A DNA stretch of 57,008 bases, from positions 1 through 57,008 of the forward strand of contig JAFZLK010000025.1 of NCBI GenBank assembly GCA_017551515.1, written 5' to 3'. The DNA is from Bacteroidales bacterium (lineage in GTDB: Bacteria; Bacteroidota; Bacteroidia; Bacteroidales; ML635J-15). The number at the start of each line of letters is the position of its first letter. The stretch's first letter is position 1. Under the pieces are notes generated by a model that was not told where the DNA came from, made no database searches, and saw only the letters and a program-made list of their open reading frames with translations. Below, piece after piece: positions 1 to 7,267 of the stretch. The translations under genes and the position numbers were made by a program.

Positions 1-140
1 CGCAGGTTCAATCTGGTTTTCGGAACCTTTAGCTCGCGATACGTAGTGAGCAATGACAAGCCCTATAATCAGCATACGTATATAAGAGTATGATAACAAC
101 TGACTTATAACGTTTGCATGTTTTTTAGCGGACACCAATA
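1..140 (-). mobile_element. MITE-like element, partial copy (one end)
   Basis: Read on the minus strand from 140, it begins TATTGGTGTCCGCTAAA, the same terminal inverted repeat as the element at 10242-10624. An AT-rich stretch follows, then GGGCTTGTCATT at 63-52 and GAGCTAAAGGTTC near 36-24. GGGCTTGTC lies about 77 nt from the end here and 78 nt in the other copy, so the two share one architecture. The rest lies outside the window. The end abuts the patB stop; the adjacent ATTATGAAT (141-149) would be the target-site copy if the insertion made one. Confidence 0.7.
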
Positions 141-148
141 ATTATGAA

Positions 149-1315
149 TTAAGCAAATGCACCAGCGATTCTTTCCAACGCTTCATTTAGTATCGAACGC
201 GGACATCCGATGTTCATGCGGAAAAATCCAGCATAATCCTTGCCTCCAAATGTTAGTCCGCTATTGAGCGCGACTTTAGCTTTGTTTATAAGCCTATCTT
301 GTAATTCCTCGTGCGACAAACCAAGGCCGTTGAAATCAAGCCATAGCAAGTAGGATGCTTCGGGCAAAACAGCCTTTACTGCTGGCATATTTTTCTTGAA
401 GAACTCATCAGCAAAAGCAATGTTTTCAACAAGATAGTCCTTCAGTTGTGCAAGCCATTCCTCGCCATGCCTAAATGCCGCTTCGGCACCAATGTAGGCG
501 AAAATATTGCCATTTGCAAACTCCGATGCCTCAAGGTAGTCGAAATATGTGTCACGGATTGCCTTTTCGGGAATGTAGGCCACCGAACTCGACAAACCTG
601 CAATGTTGAAAGTCTTGCTTGGCGCAATAAAAGTTATGCTGTTCGATTTTGCATCGTCCGAAACCGTTGTAAATGAAGTATGCTTGTAGTTTGGCAAAGT
701 CAAATCGGCATGAATCTCATCGGAAATCACCAACACGCCATTCCGTTTGCAAATTTCTACAACTCTTTGCAAGTCCGCCTTCGACCAAACCGTTCCGCCC
801 GGATTGTGGGGATTGGAAAGCAACATCATCTTGCATCCCTTTGCCTTTTGTTCAAGGTCATCGAAATCAATTGCGAAACGACCATTCTCAAGCTTCAACT
901 TATTAGTAACAAGTTCACGACCATTGTTTACTGGCAAATTTACAAATGGCGGATATACTGGTGTATTGACCAAAATCTTGTCGCCCGGCTTTGTAAACGC
1001 CTGAATGCAGAATGCTATTCCGACAACGATTCCCGGTATGTAATGCAGTTCATGCCTTTTTGCATCCACAGAATAATGTTTTGCAAACCAATCGATTACT
1101 GCACCAAAATACGATTCATCGCCAAATGTATAGCCAAGAAAACCTTGGTCACAACGCTTCCTAATAGCATCAAGCACACACTCAGGTGCCTTGAAATCCA
1201 TATCGGCAACCCACATCGGCAAAAGGTCGTCAGTACCGAAAAACGGTTTCATCAAATCATGCTTCACACTTGCACTTCCCTTGCGCGGGAAAACCTCATC
1301 GAAGTTATATTTCAT
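149..1315 (-). CDS. patB: MalY/PatB-type PLP aminotransferase (cystathionine beta-lyase family)
   Basis: Class I/II fold PLP enzyme of the MalY/PatB group, which mostly cleave cystathionine or cysteine C-S bonds in the cytoplasm. Visible marks are an SNPHNPGG motif, SDEIHADL and the PLP-lysine segment APSKTFNIAGL; the 388-residue length is usual. An upstream ATG at 1345 adds ten basic residues, but MKYNFDEVF at 1315 matches the usual N-terminus. It overlaps the 3' end of lgt by 11 bp and is the last gene of the dapB-lepB operon. Substrate is uncertain: members also act as regulators or on other amino acids. Confidence 0.85.
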   Translation of the reverse strand: MKYNFDEVFPRKGSASVKHDLMKPFFGTDDLLPMWVADMDFKAPECVLDAIRKRCDQGFLGYTFGDESYFGAVIDWFAKHYSVDAKRHELHYIPGIVVGIAFCIQAFTKPGDKILVNTPVYPPFVNLPVNNGRELVTNKLKLENGRFAIDFDDLEQKAKGCKMMLLSNPHNPGGTVWSKADLQRVVEICKRNGVLVISDEIHADLTLPNYKHTSFTTVSDDAKSNSITFIAPSKTFNIAGLSSSVAYIPEKAIRDTYFDYLEASEFANGNIFAYIGAEAAFRHGEEWLAQLKDYLVENIAFADEFFKKNMPAVKAVLPEASYLLWLDFNGLGLSHEELQDRLINKAKVALNSGLTFGGKDYAGFFRMNIGCPRSILNEALERIAGAFA

Positions 1316-2144
1316 TGCTTTTCTGTTTTTTCGTCCTAAATGCATATATCACCAATCCTATCCCGAACAAAACGGCAGGAATACTCAATATCTGTCCCAT
1401 GTTCAGCGCCATGCCCTGTTCAAATGCTTCCTGATTCTGCTTCAGGAACTCGATAAAGAACCGAGCCGAGAAAACCATTATCAGGAACACGCCAAGCATA
1501 AGTCCGTGCATACGAGCGAACTTCGGCTTACGGTATAGAAGAATCAGCACTATTGAAACAACAATGTAACACAACGCCTCGTAAATCTGCGTAGGATGAC
1601 ATGGCAAAGTATCGCCGTTACGGACAAAGAGAAATCCCCATGGCAAGTCGGTAGGATAACCGTAAATTTCCGAATTCATAAGGTTTCCGAAACGAATCAA
1701 CGCACCGACAAAGCCTGTAGGAATCACAACTTTATCCAATATGGCAAGAAAACCAGCCTGCTTAGATTTGAACTTGAAAATAAATACCGCCAAAAGAACA
1801 CCAATAGCACCTCCATGACTAGCCAATCCCTGAAAACCTGTAAATCGGAACGGATTAAACGAAAACGGCAATATCATTTCTAGCCAATGTTCTTTTGTAA
1901 GGAAATATGACGGTTCGTAGAATATGCAATGCCCGATACGCGCTCCCAAAATTCCACCAAGCACGACAAAAACAGTAAGACGGTCGAGTTCCTTCTGCGG
2001 AATGTTTTCCTGCTTGTAGTAATGCTTTATTACGAAATACGCCAATACAAACCCTATCGCGAAAAAAGCACTATAGTATCGAAGAGAAAATCCACCTGCG
2101 GTGAATATTTCGGGACTGACATTCCATGTAATAAAACTTAACAT
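1305..2144 (-). CDS. lgt: Prolipoprotein diacylglyceryl transferase
   Basis: Transfers diacylglycerol from phosphatidylglycerol to the lipobox cysteine of prolipoproteins in the inner membrane. The 279 residues carry about seven hydrophobic segments, the Lgt signature as RFGNLMNSEIYG, the upstream SHGGAIG segment and RFFIEFLKQNQ near the C-terminus. It lies 10 nt after the wbqC-like gene and overlaps patB. Several lipoproteins in this window (11212, 15157, 17043, NamZ) would be its clients. Confidence 0.95.
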   Translation of the reverse strand: MLSFITWNVSPEIFTAGGFSLRYYSAFFAIGFVLAYFVIKHYYKQENIPQKELDRLTVFVVLGGILGARIGHCIFYEPSYFLTKEHWLEMILPFSFNPFRFTGFQGLASHGGAIGVLLAVFIFKFKSKQAGFLAILDKVVIPTGFVGALIRFGNLMNSEIYGYPTDLPWGFLFVRNGDTLPCHPTQIYEALCYIVVSIVLILLYRKPKFARMHGLMLGVFLIMVFSARFFIEFLKQNQEAFEQGMALNMGQILSIPAVLFGIGLVIYAFRTKKQKSNEI

Positions 2145-2154
2145 CTGAAAAATT

Positions 2155-2784
2155 TTAGAGATTTAAATTCACACAACTCTCAAGATATTCCCTGCTTTCG
2201 GGGCCAACATTGAATAACAAATCGAGAATGCTTAAATTTGGCACAAAATCGAACCTATCAGCAAAGACTTGTATGTAAGGCTTAGGTGTAAATGCAGCAT
2301 CTGGCTTATTCCTTGATGGCTTGGGACTTATGCTATCGCGCATATCGCAAAATCCTTCTGGAGCGGAAACATAATCTTCGGTAAACGACCAATCGGCATC
2401 AATTTTTAACACAGAAAACAATGCATTAAGAATCTTCTCGTTCAAATCGGCGAGAAAAATCTCTTTTTTCACAAAGAAAGGTTCAAATTTGTAAAAATAA
2501 TAGTCGTAGAACGCAGAATTTTTGTACGCCGATTTCAATGCCGTAATATGATTTCGCTGCCACATTTCCGAATAGTCGATGCGAATGTCTTTTGTTAGAG
2601 TGTGAAAGTTTTTCTGCACAGGCACCGACAATGGCAAAACACCATTTGCACTCAGTATGTTGCAACGATTTCTGTATGTCTGCTTGGGATAGGTCTCGTA
2701 CTTCTCAATGGCAACTTTTCCAGCAAGGAACTTGCTCATATACTGAACATTGGGGAAATATGCGGTAGAAAGCAGAGTGTCCAT
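2155..2784 (-). CDS. WbqC-like family protein
   Basis: A 209-residue soluble protein whose N-terminus (STAYFPNVQYMSKF) and YRNRCNI segment fit the WbqC-like family. That family is named after an O-antigen cluster gene, but its biochemical role is poorly defined. In Bacteroidetes it commonly sits beside signal peptidase genes, as here: 3 nt after the S26-like paralogue and 10 nt before lgt. No signal peptide is visible. The family assignment is fairly firm; no reaction can be assigned from sequence. Confidence 0.8.
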   Translation of the reverse strand: MDTLLSTAYFPNVQYMSKFLAGKVAIEKYETYPKQTYRNRCNILSANGVLPLSVPVQKNFHTLTKDIRIDYSEMWQRNHITALKSAYKNSAFYDYYFYKFEPFFVKKEIFLADLNEKILNALFSVLKIDADWSFTEDYVSAPEGFCDMRDSISPKPSRNKPDAAFTPKPYIQVFADRFDFVPNLSILDLLFNVGPESREYLESCVNLNL

Positions 2785-2787
2785 AGC

Positions 2788-3624
2788 CTACCAGACCTTT
2801 CCTATGATATATTCCTGCGGAATCGGACCGTACATTCGTGAATCGCGCTTGTCGGTGCGATCATCGTTTAGTATAAAGCAGTAGTTTTTCTTAGCGATGT
2901 ACTCGTTGGTTTCCTGCTGATTTACACGCACATGGTAGGTATCTGACTGAAAATCGTTGCCTTCGAAAAGACTTATTATATTTTTATATATAGGAGCAAG
3001 CCTCGGTGATAGATTCAAAGTATCGCCAACGACAGGCAAGTAAACAGGTCCGTAGTTGTCCTTGTTCCACGCAATAAATCCGCTTGACGGGAATAAATCA
3101 GCATCCTTCCAATCGTCACGGTCAATAATTTTGCGACAAGCCGAAAATTCCTTTTCCGCATTCTGGATTTTCTCAAACTCAGCATCTGTGCAGACAAATT
3201 CATAAGCCTTGCCATCGTTGAGCAAATCGCCAATTCTCACATCATACTTCGACAGGATAGCATTGAAATCGACCTTTACCGAATCTACCGATGCACGGAA
3301 GCGATGATAGGTGTCGTAATCTTCTGCTACAGGCTTGTTGTTACGATAAAGCACGCCGTCATCAATCATTACAATGTCGCCAGCAACTCCCACAACCCTA
3401 GACACATACACATCACGGGATGACAATTTTGAGTCATATTCCAACGGATACCTATATGCAACCACATCGCCGACTTCAAAAGAACTTGTCTTCCGTACAA
3501 AGACATGGCTTTCGCTTCCATCGGATGCCTTAACACTGTAGAATCCGAACATCATATAAAACGCCACTCCCCCACCAATAATGGCAAGTAGCAACACAAC
3601 GACAAAAATCCTTTTAGTCTTCAT
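2788..3624 (-). CDS. Signal peptidase I-like (S26) protein, probably catalytically inactive
   Basis: Single N-terminal membrane segment (about residues 6-24) followed by an S26-like periplasmic fold: [20 protein letters not shown] and the C-terminal DSRMYGPIP box. The SMxxTL box with the nucleophile serine is not recognisable, and the general-base lysine of the (V/I)KR(V/I)xGxxGD box is serine (S75). The ATG at 3624 is chosen because the earlier start would be a TTG. It overlaps lepB by 11 bp. Paired S26 genes are common in Bacteroidetes; this one may be a non-catalytic partner of LepB, which is inference. Confidence 0.75.
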   Translation of the reverse strand: MKTKRIFVVVLLLAIIGGGVAFYMMFGFYSVKASDGSESHVFVRKTSSFEVGDVVAYRYPLEYDSKLSSRDVYVSRVVGVAGDIVMIDDGVLYRNNKPVAEDYDTYHRFRASVDSVKVDFNAILSKYDVRIGDLLNDGKAYEFVCTDAEFEKIQNAEKEFSACRKIIDRDDWKDADLFPSSGFIAWNKDNYGPVYLPVVGDTLNLSPRLAPIYKNIISLFEGNDFQSDTYHVRVNQQETNEYIAKKNYCFILNDDRTDKRDSRMYGPIPQEYIIGKVW

Positions 3625-5314
3625 TGTGAACAATCTTTCCTATTCTGTTCCAGCGTATTCCGCCATATTCCTTATCCATCGACAACCAGATGAGCCAAGC
3701 CTTGCCCACAATGTGGTCTTCGGGAACAAAGCCCCAGTAACGCGAATCGGCAGAATTATGGCGGTTATCTCCCATCATCCAATAGTAGTTCATCTTAAAG
3801 GTATATTCGGTAGCGAGCTGACCGTTTATGTATGCCTTGCCATCCTTAATTTCCAAAGTATTACCTTCGTAGTAACCGATTACGCGACCATAAAGAATCA
3901 AATTTTCCTCGGTCAACTGAATCTTGTCGCCTGCCTTCGGAATATACAGAGGTCCGAACCAATCGACATTCCATGGAAATTTCTCGTTATGCGGGAAAAT
4001 ACGGAAACTATCATCACCAGTAAATCCCTTTGCAACAGTATTCTTCTCAATCGACTCAACAAACGACATAGTTTTGAATTTCTCGTAGTTTTCGGCAGTA
4101 AGCGGAACAATCTTGTAGGTTACGCTATCGGTATGCAAATCGTAGATGTCGGAACCGTTTATCTCATTCTTACGCAAGACCTTTTCGGGAATGTTGGCGG
4201 TATTTATGGCAATGCGGTAGTTGAATTGCTTTGATGGAATCTCCTTCTGCGGTTTGCCGTTCACAAAAACTTCACCGTCACGAACTTCAAGAGTATCACC
4301 AGCAATGGCCACACAACGCTTAATGTAATTTTCACGCTTGTCAACAGGACGAACAGTCAAATCGTACATGTCGCGAACAATCTGGCGAGCCAAACGATAA
4401 TACTTATCCATATCCGAAATTGCAGGATTCTCCTTTGCCAAATTGGTTTCGTTTTCGCGCAGTTTGGATGATGCCTTGTTGACAAACTCATTGGTATGCG
4501 CAGGATTTACTGCCGGATTGAAAAGTGAATATGCAAGATTCATGTAATAGTCGTTTGTTTTCTGCGAAACATTACCTACAACAATCTTCTTGTTCATCAT
4601 GGTCGAATACTGGCGGTCGAAATCTGCCATGCGGAACTGAGTTATCCTGATAATGTCGTAGTAGTCCTGAGCTGGAATCTGCAAAACCACGGTATCGCCT
4701 GTCGGATAGTTGAACACCACCATGTCGTCACGCTTGATGTCGCCCCAACCAGTCATACGGCGGTACTCGTTCTGTATCCATGTCACATAGGATGGCGTAT
4801 GTTCTGTAAAAGGCAAAGTGTGATGCACAAACGGAAACGAAATCGGCGTCATAGGCACACGCGGTCCATAAGCAGTCTTGCTGACAAAAAGGTAGTCGCC
4901 CACGCGCAAGGTCTTTTCCATTGAAGATGTCGGAATCGTAAACGCCTCGAAGAAGAAAATCCTTATGAACGATGCCGCTATGACAGCAAAAATCAACGCA
5001 TCAACCCATTCGAGAGTTTTGCGCTTCACCTTCGAGCAATTTTCGGGATTTTTCGGTTTCCAGAACGCCCAGCGGACAAACTTTGTTATGTAAATGTCGA
5101 TTATCAGCAGTTCACCGAACAAAAACCAATAATTTCCAAGCCAGATTACCCAACCGATGTAGAAGATAGTCCAACATGCGAACCATATCCAGTTACGACG
5201 CGATGGCATTTCAATGAACTTCTCGCATTTTCCGATTTTAAGTGTACAACCCTTTTTCGGTTCGTTTGGCTTGTTTGCAGCCTCATTTTCAGTATTTTTT
5301 TTCTTTCCGAACAT
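3614..5314 (-). CDS. lepB: Signal peptidase I, long Bacteroidetes form
   Basis: Cleaves signal peptides of exported non-lipoproteins at the inner membrane. Three hydrophobic stretches lie within residues 41-125. The catalytic serine is S131 in PTSSMEKTL, the lysine is K332 in [11 protein letters not shown], and the last box is DSRYWGFVP. At 566 residues it is far longer than E. coli LepB (324); the excess lies mainly between the Ser and Lys boxes (about residues 200-325), as is usual for this phylum. It starts 2 nt after dapB and overlaps the degenerate paralogue, so the two are probably co-translated. Confidence 0.93.
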   Translation of the reverse strand: MFGKKKNTENEAANKPNEPKKGCTLKIGKCEKFIEMPSRRNWIWFACWTIFYIGWVIWLGNYWFLFGELLIIDIYITKFVRWAFWKPKNPENCSKVKRKTLEWVDALIFAVIAASFIRIFFFEAFTIPTSSMEKTLRVGDYLFVSKTAYGPRVPMTPISFPFVHHTLPFTEHTPSYVTWIQNEYRRMTGWGDIKRDDMVVFNYPTGDTVVLQIPAQDYYDIIRITQFRMADFDRQYSTMMNKKIVVGNVSQKTNDYYMNLAYSLFNPAVNPAHTNEFVNKASSKLRENETNLAKENPAISDMDKYYRLARQIVRDMYDLTVRPVDKRENYIKRCVAIAGDTLEVRDGEVFVNGKPQKEIPSKQFNYRIAINTANIPEKVLRKNEINGSDIYDLHTDSVTYKIVPLTAENYEKFKTMSFVESIEKNTVAKGFTGDDSFRIFPHNEKFPWNVDWFGPLYIPKAGDKIQLTEENLILYGRVIGYYEGNTLEIKDGKAYINGQLATEYTFKMNYYWMMGDNRHNSADSRYWGFVPEDHIVGKAWLIWLSMDKEYGGIRWNRIGKIVHNED

Positions 5315-5316
5315 AT

Positions 5317-6030
5317 CTATAATCCAAGTAAATCATTCATTGTAAACATACCACATTTTCCTGCAAGGAATTCGGCTGCCAGCACAGCACCGTTTGCCAA
5401 TCCACGACGGCTTTTTGCCGAATGCGAAATTGTAATGTCGTCGTACTCGCTCGACCACAGCACGCTATGGTCTCCGAAAACCTCTCCTTCCCTAAACGAA
5501 TCTATTTCAAGAATATTGTCCGCACCCTCATCAAGTTTCCAATCCGAATAACGCGGATTGTTTTCGATGATACCTTTTGCAAGCGTTATGGCTGTTCCGC
5601 TCGGCTTATCGAGTTTGTGGATGTGGTGGGTTTCCTCGATGCGAGCCGAATATTGCGGATATTTAGCCAACTTCTGCGCCAACATACGATTTACAGCCAT
5701 AAAAATGTTCATTCCAATGCTGTAGTTAGACGAATAGAAAAATGCCGATGAATTTTCACGGCACAACTTTTCCATTTGGGCAGTATCGAAAGTCCAACCT
5801 GTAGTTCCAGAAACAACGCGCAGTCCGCCTTTCACGCAAGCCATAACATTCTGCTCGGCAGTCTTAGGCGTTGAAAACTCGATAGCCACATCGCCTAACG
5901 AAGCAATATTGCCACTGGAACAAATATCGCGGTCAATATCAAAGATTTCGGAGATTCGGTGCCCATGTTCGAGAGCTACGCGCTCAATCTCCTTGCCCAT
6001 CTTTCCGTATCCAATAAGAACAATATCCAT
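5317..6030 (-). CDS. dapB: 4-hydroxy-tetrahydrodipicolinate reductase
   Basis: NAD(P)H-dependent step of the lysine/diaminopimelate pathway, feeding peptidoglycan. Seen: N-terminal nucleotide-binding GYGKMG, and the catalytic [13 protein letters not shown] segment (canonical HH-H-K-D-PSGTA). The start at 6030 (MDIVLIGYG) places the glycine loop at residue 7. A longer ORF to 6087 would run through the promoter -7 box, so it is rejected. First gene of the operon dapB-lepB-S26-wbqC-lgt-patB. dapF of the same pathway lies at 37 kb. Confidence 0.95.
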   Translation of the reverse strand: MDIVLIGYGKMGKEIERVALEHGHRISEIFDIDRDICSSGNIASLGDVAIEFSTPKTAEQNVMACVKGGLRVVSGTTGWTFDTAQMEKLCRENSSAFFYSSNYSIGMNIFMAVNRMLAQKLAKYPQYSARIEETHHIHKLDKPSGTAITLAKGIIENNPRYSDWKLDEGADNILEIDSFREGEVFGDHSVLWSSEYDDITISHSAKSRRGLANGAVLAAEFLAGKCGMFTMNDLLGL

Positions 6031-6057
6031 TATTTTAATCCTTGCTGTAAAAAGTTG

Positions 6058-6088
6058 CAAATTTAGCAAAATCCCGAACAAAAACAAA
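6058..6088 (-). promoter_or_regulatory. Promoter of the dapB operon
   Basis: On the minus strand, -33 TTTG (6088-6085), 19-nt spacer, -7 TAAATTTG (6065-6058). This matches the Bacteroidetes primary-sigma pattern TTTG/TAnnTTTG. Predicted transcription start is near 6051, about 20 nt before the dapB ATG. Confidence 0.7.
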
Positions 6089-6098
6089 ATTGCATTTT

Positions 6099-6132
6099 AT
6101 TGCGCAAAAACAAAAAATATACACTACTTTTG
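6099..6132 (+). promoter_or_regulatory. Promoter of the 6215 gene and marC
   Basis: ATTG at 6099-6102 and TACTTTTG at 6125-6132, spacer 22 nt. It is divergent from the dapB promoter, with about 75 nt of leader before the ATG at 6215. Confidence 0.6.
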
Positions 6133-6214
6133 CAACTTATTTCGGTTTTTATGCAGTTTTTGATTGCAAAAAGACTTAAATATTGTAAAAACAATGCATT
6201 AACAAAATTAAACT

Positions 6215-6496
6215 ATGGCAAATTTCAGCATCTGGGAAGTACTTTTTCTGCTATGTTTCTCTGTTAGTTGGCCAGTTTCAATAGCAAAATCGTTGCGCAC
6301 AAAAGTGGTAATTGGTAAAAGCCCACTATTTATGTCACTGATAATACTGGGGTACATTTTCGGCATTATTCATAAGTCGCTGTACAGCAACGATATTGTA
6401 ATATGGCTTTATGTATTCAATGCAGTTTTGGTATCATTCGACTTGATGCTATACTTCATGTATATTGGCAAGAATCGCCGAGATTTGAAACGATAA
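6215..6496 (+). CDS. Small membrane protein, possibly PQ-loop-like
   Basis: 93 residues with three hydrophobic segments (about 5-25, 37-53, 62-84) and a positively charged C-terminus. The segment WPVSIAKSLRTK followed by GKS after the first helix resembles the PQ-loop pattern of small three-helix transporter-like proteins (SemiSWEET type). The canonical PQ pair is absent, so this is only a suggestion. It is 10 nt upstream of marC and likely co-transcribed. Function unknown. Confidence 0.6.
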   Translation: MANFSIWEVLFLLCFSVSWPVSIAKSLRTKVVIGKSPLFMSLIILGYIFGIIHKSLYSNDIVIWLYVFNAVLVSFDLMLYFMYIGKNRRDLKR

Positions 6497-6506
6497 TTAA
6501 TGGGCA

Positions 6507-7121
6507 ATGGAATTTTTGGGACAGTTTTTCGGTCAGTTTGACTTCATCGAGGTATTCAGTTCTTTTATTGTGATGTTTGCAATCATCGACATCCTAGGAT
6601 CGATACCTATTTTCTTAAGTCTGAAGGAACAAGGGAAACCAATAAAGGGATTGCAAGCATGTTTAACGGCACTCGGACTGTTCCTTTTGTTCTTCTTCGC
6701 TGGAGACGCATTGCTGAAACTTTTCGGCATCGACACGGCATCATTTGCAGTAGCTGGAGCATTCGTATTGTTCGTTCTGGCGGTGGAAATGATACTTGGT
6801 CGCGAAATAATCAAAAACGAAAACATTGGTAGCGGTGCTAGCATTGTTCCCGTAGCATTTCCGCTAATTGCCGGTCCTGGCGCACTAACAGCACTGCTTT
6901 CGCTTCGCGCCGAATACGCCGTGGTGAATATCCTCATCGGTCTGCTACTGAACATCATACTCGACTACTTTGTCATCCGTCTGCTCGACAAGGTGAAAAA
7001 CCTACTCGGCGCAAACCTTATTTTCATCATCCGCAAATTTTTCGGTGTGATTTTGCTCGCAATCGCAGTGAATATGTTTGTAAACAACATTTATGTAATT
7101 ATTGCGAATGTTCCAAGATAA
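6507..7121 (+). CDS. MarC family integral membrane protein
   Basis: 204 residues with about six membrane segments, the early GSIPIFLSL motif, a PLIAGPGA motif near the middle and a hydrophobic C-terminal helix, all typical of the MarC (UPF0056) family. The family was once linked to multiple antibiotic resistance, a link not upheld for E. coli MarC, and its substrate is unknown. It lies 10 nt after the small membrane protein and shares its promoter. Confidence 0.85.
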   Translation: MEFLGQFFGQFDFIEVFSSFIVMFAIIDILGSIPIFLSLKEQGKPIKGLQACLTALGLFLLFFFAGDALLKLFGIDTASFAVAGAFVLFVLAVEMILGREIIKNENIGSGASIVPVAFPLIAGPGALTALLSLRAEYAVVNILIGLLLNIILDYFVIRLLDKVKNLLGANLIFIIRKFFGVILLAIAVNMFVNNIYVIIANVPR

Positions 7122-7174
7122 ATTTCTTTTCGCTTTTTTTTTGAAAAGCCCAACCGCCTATTAAGATTTTTCCT

Positions 7175-7182
7175 TACTTTTG
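7175..7182 (+). promoter_or_regulatory. Probable -7 box before the LRR gene
   Basis: TACTTTTG fits TAnnTTTG and lies 85 nt before the ATG at 7268. No good TTTG at the expected distance was found, so this is a partial match. Confidence 0.45.
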
Positions 7183-7267
7183 TACTACTTGTAATAAACA
7201 AAAGTTTTAACTAAAATTTTGAACTACAAAATAGAAACAACTAAATTGTAATTTATTGAATATAAAA

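Noticed and set aside
680..1339. 219-codon plus-strand frame antisense to patB
   Set aside because: Shadow of a well-supported gene; no family and no promoter.
6031..6214. Lysine riboswitch upstream of dapB
   Set aside because: Leader is only about 20 nt after the predicted start, too short for an aptamer.
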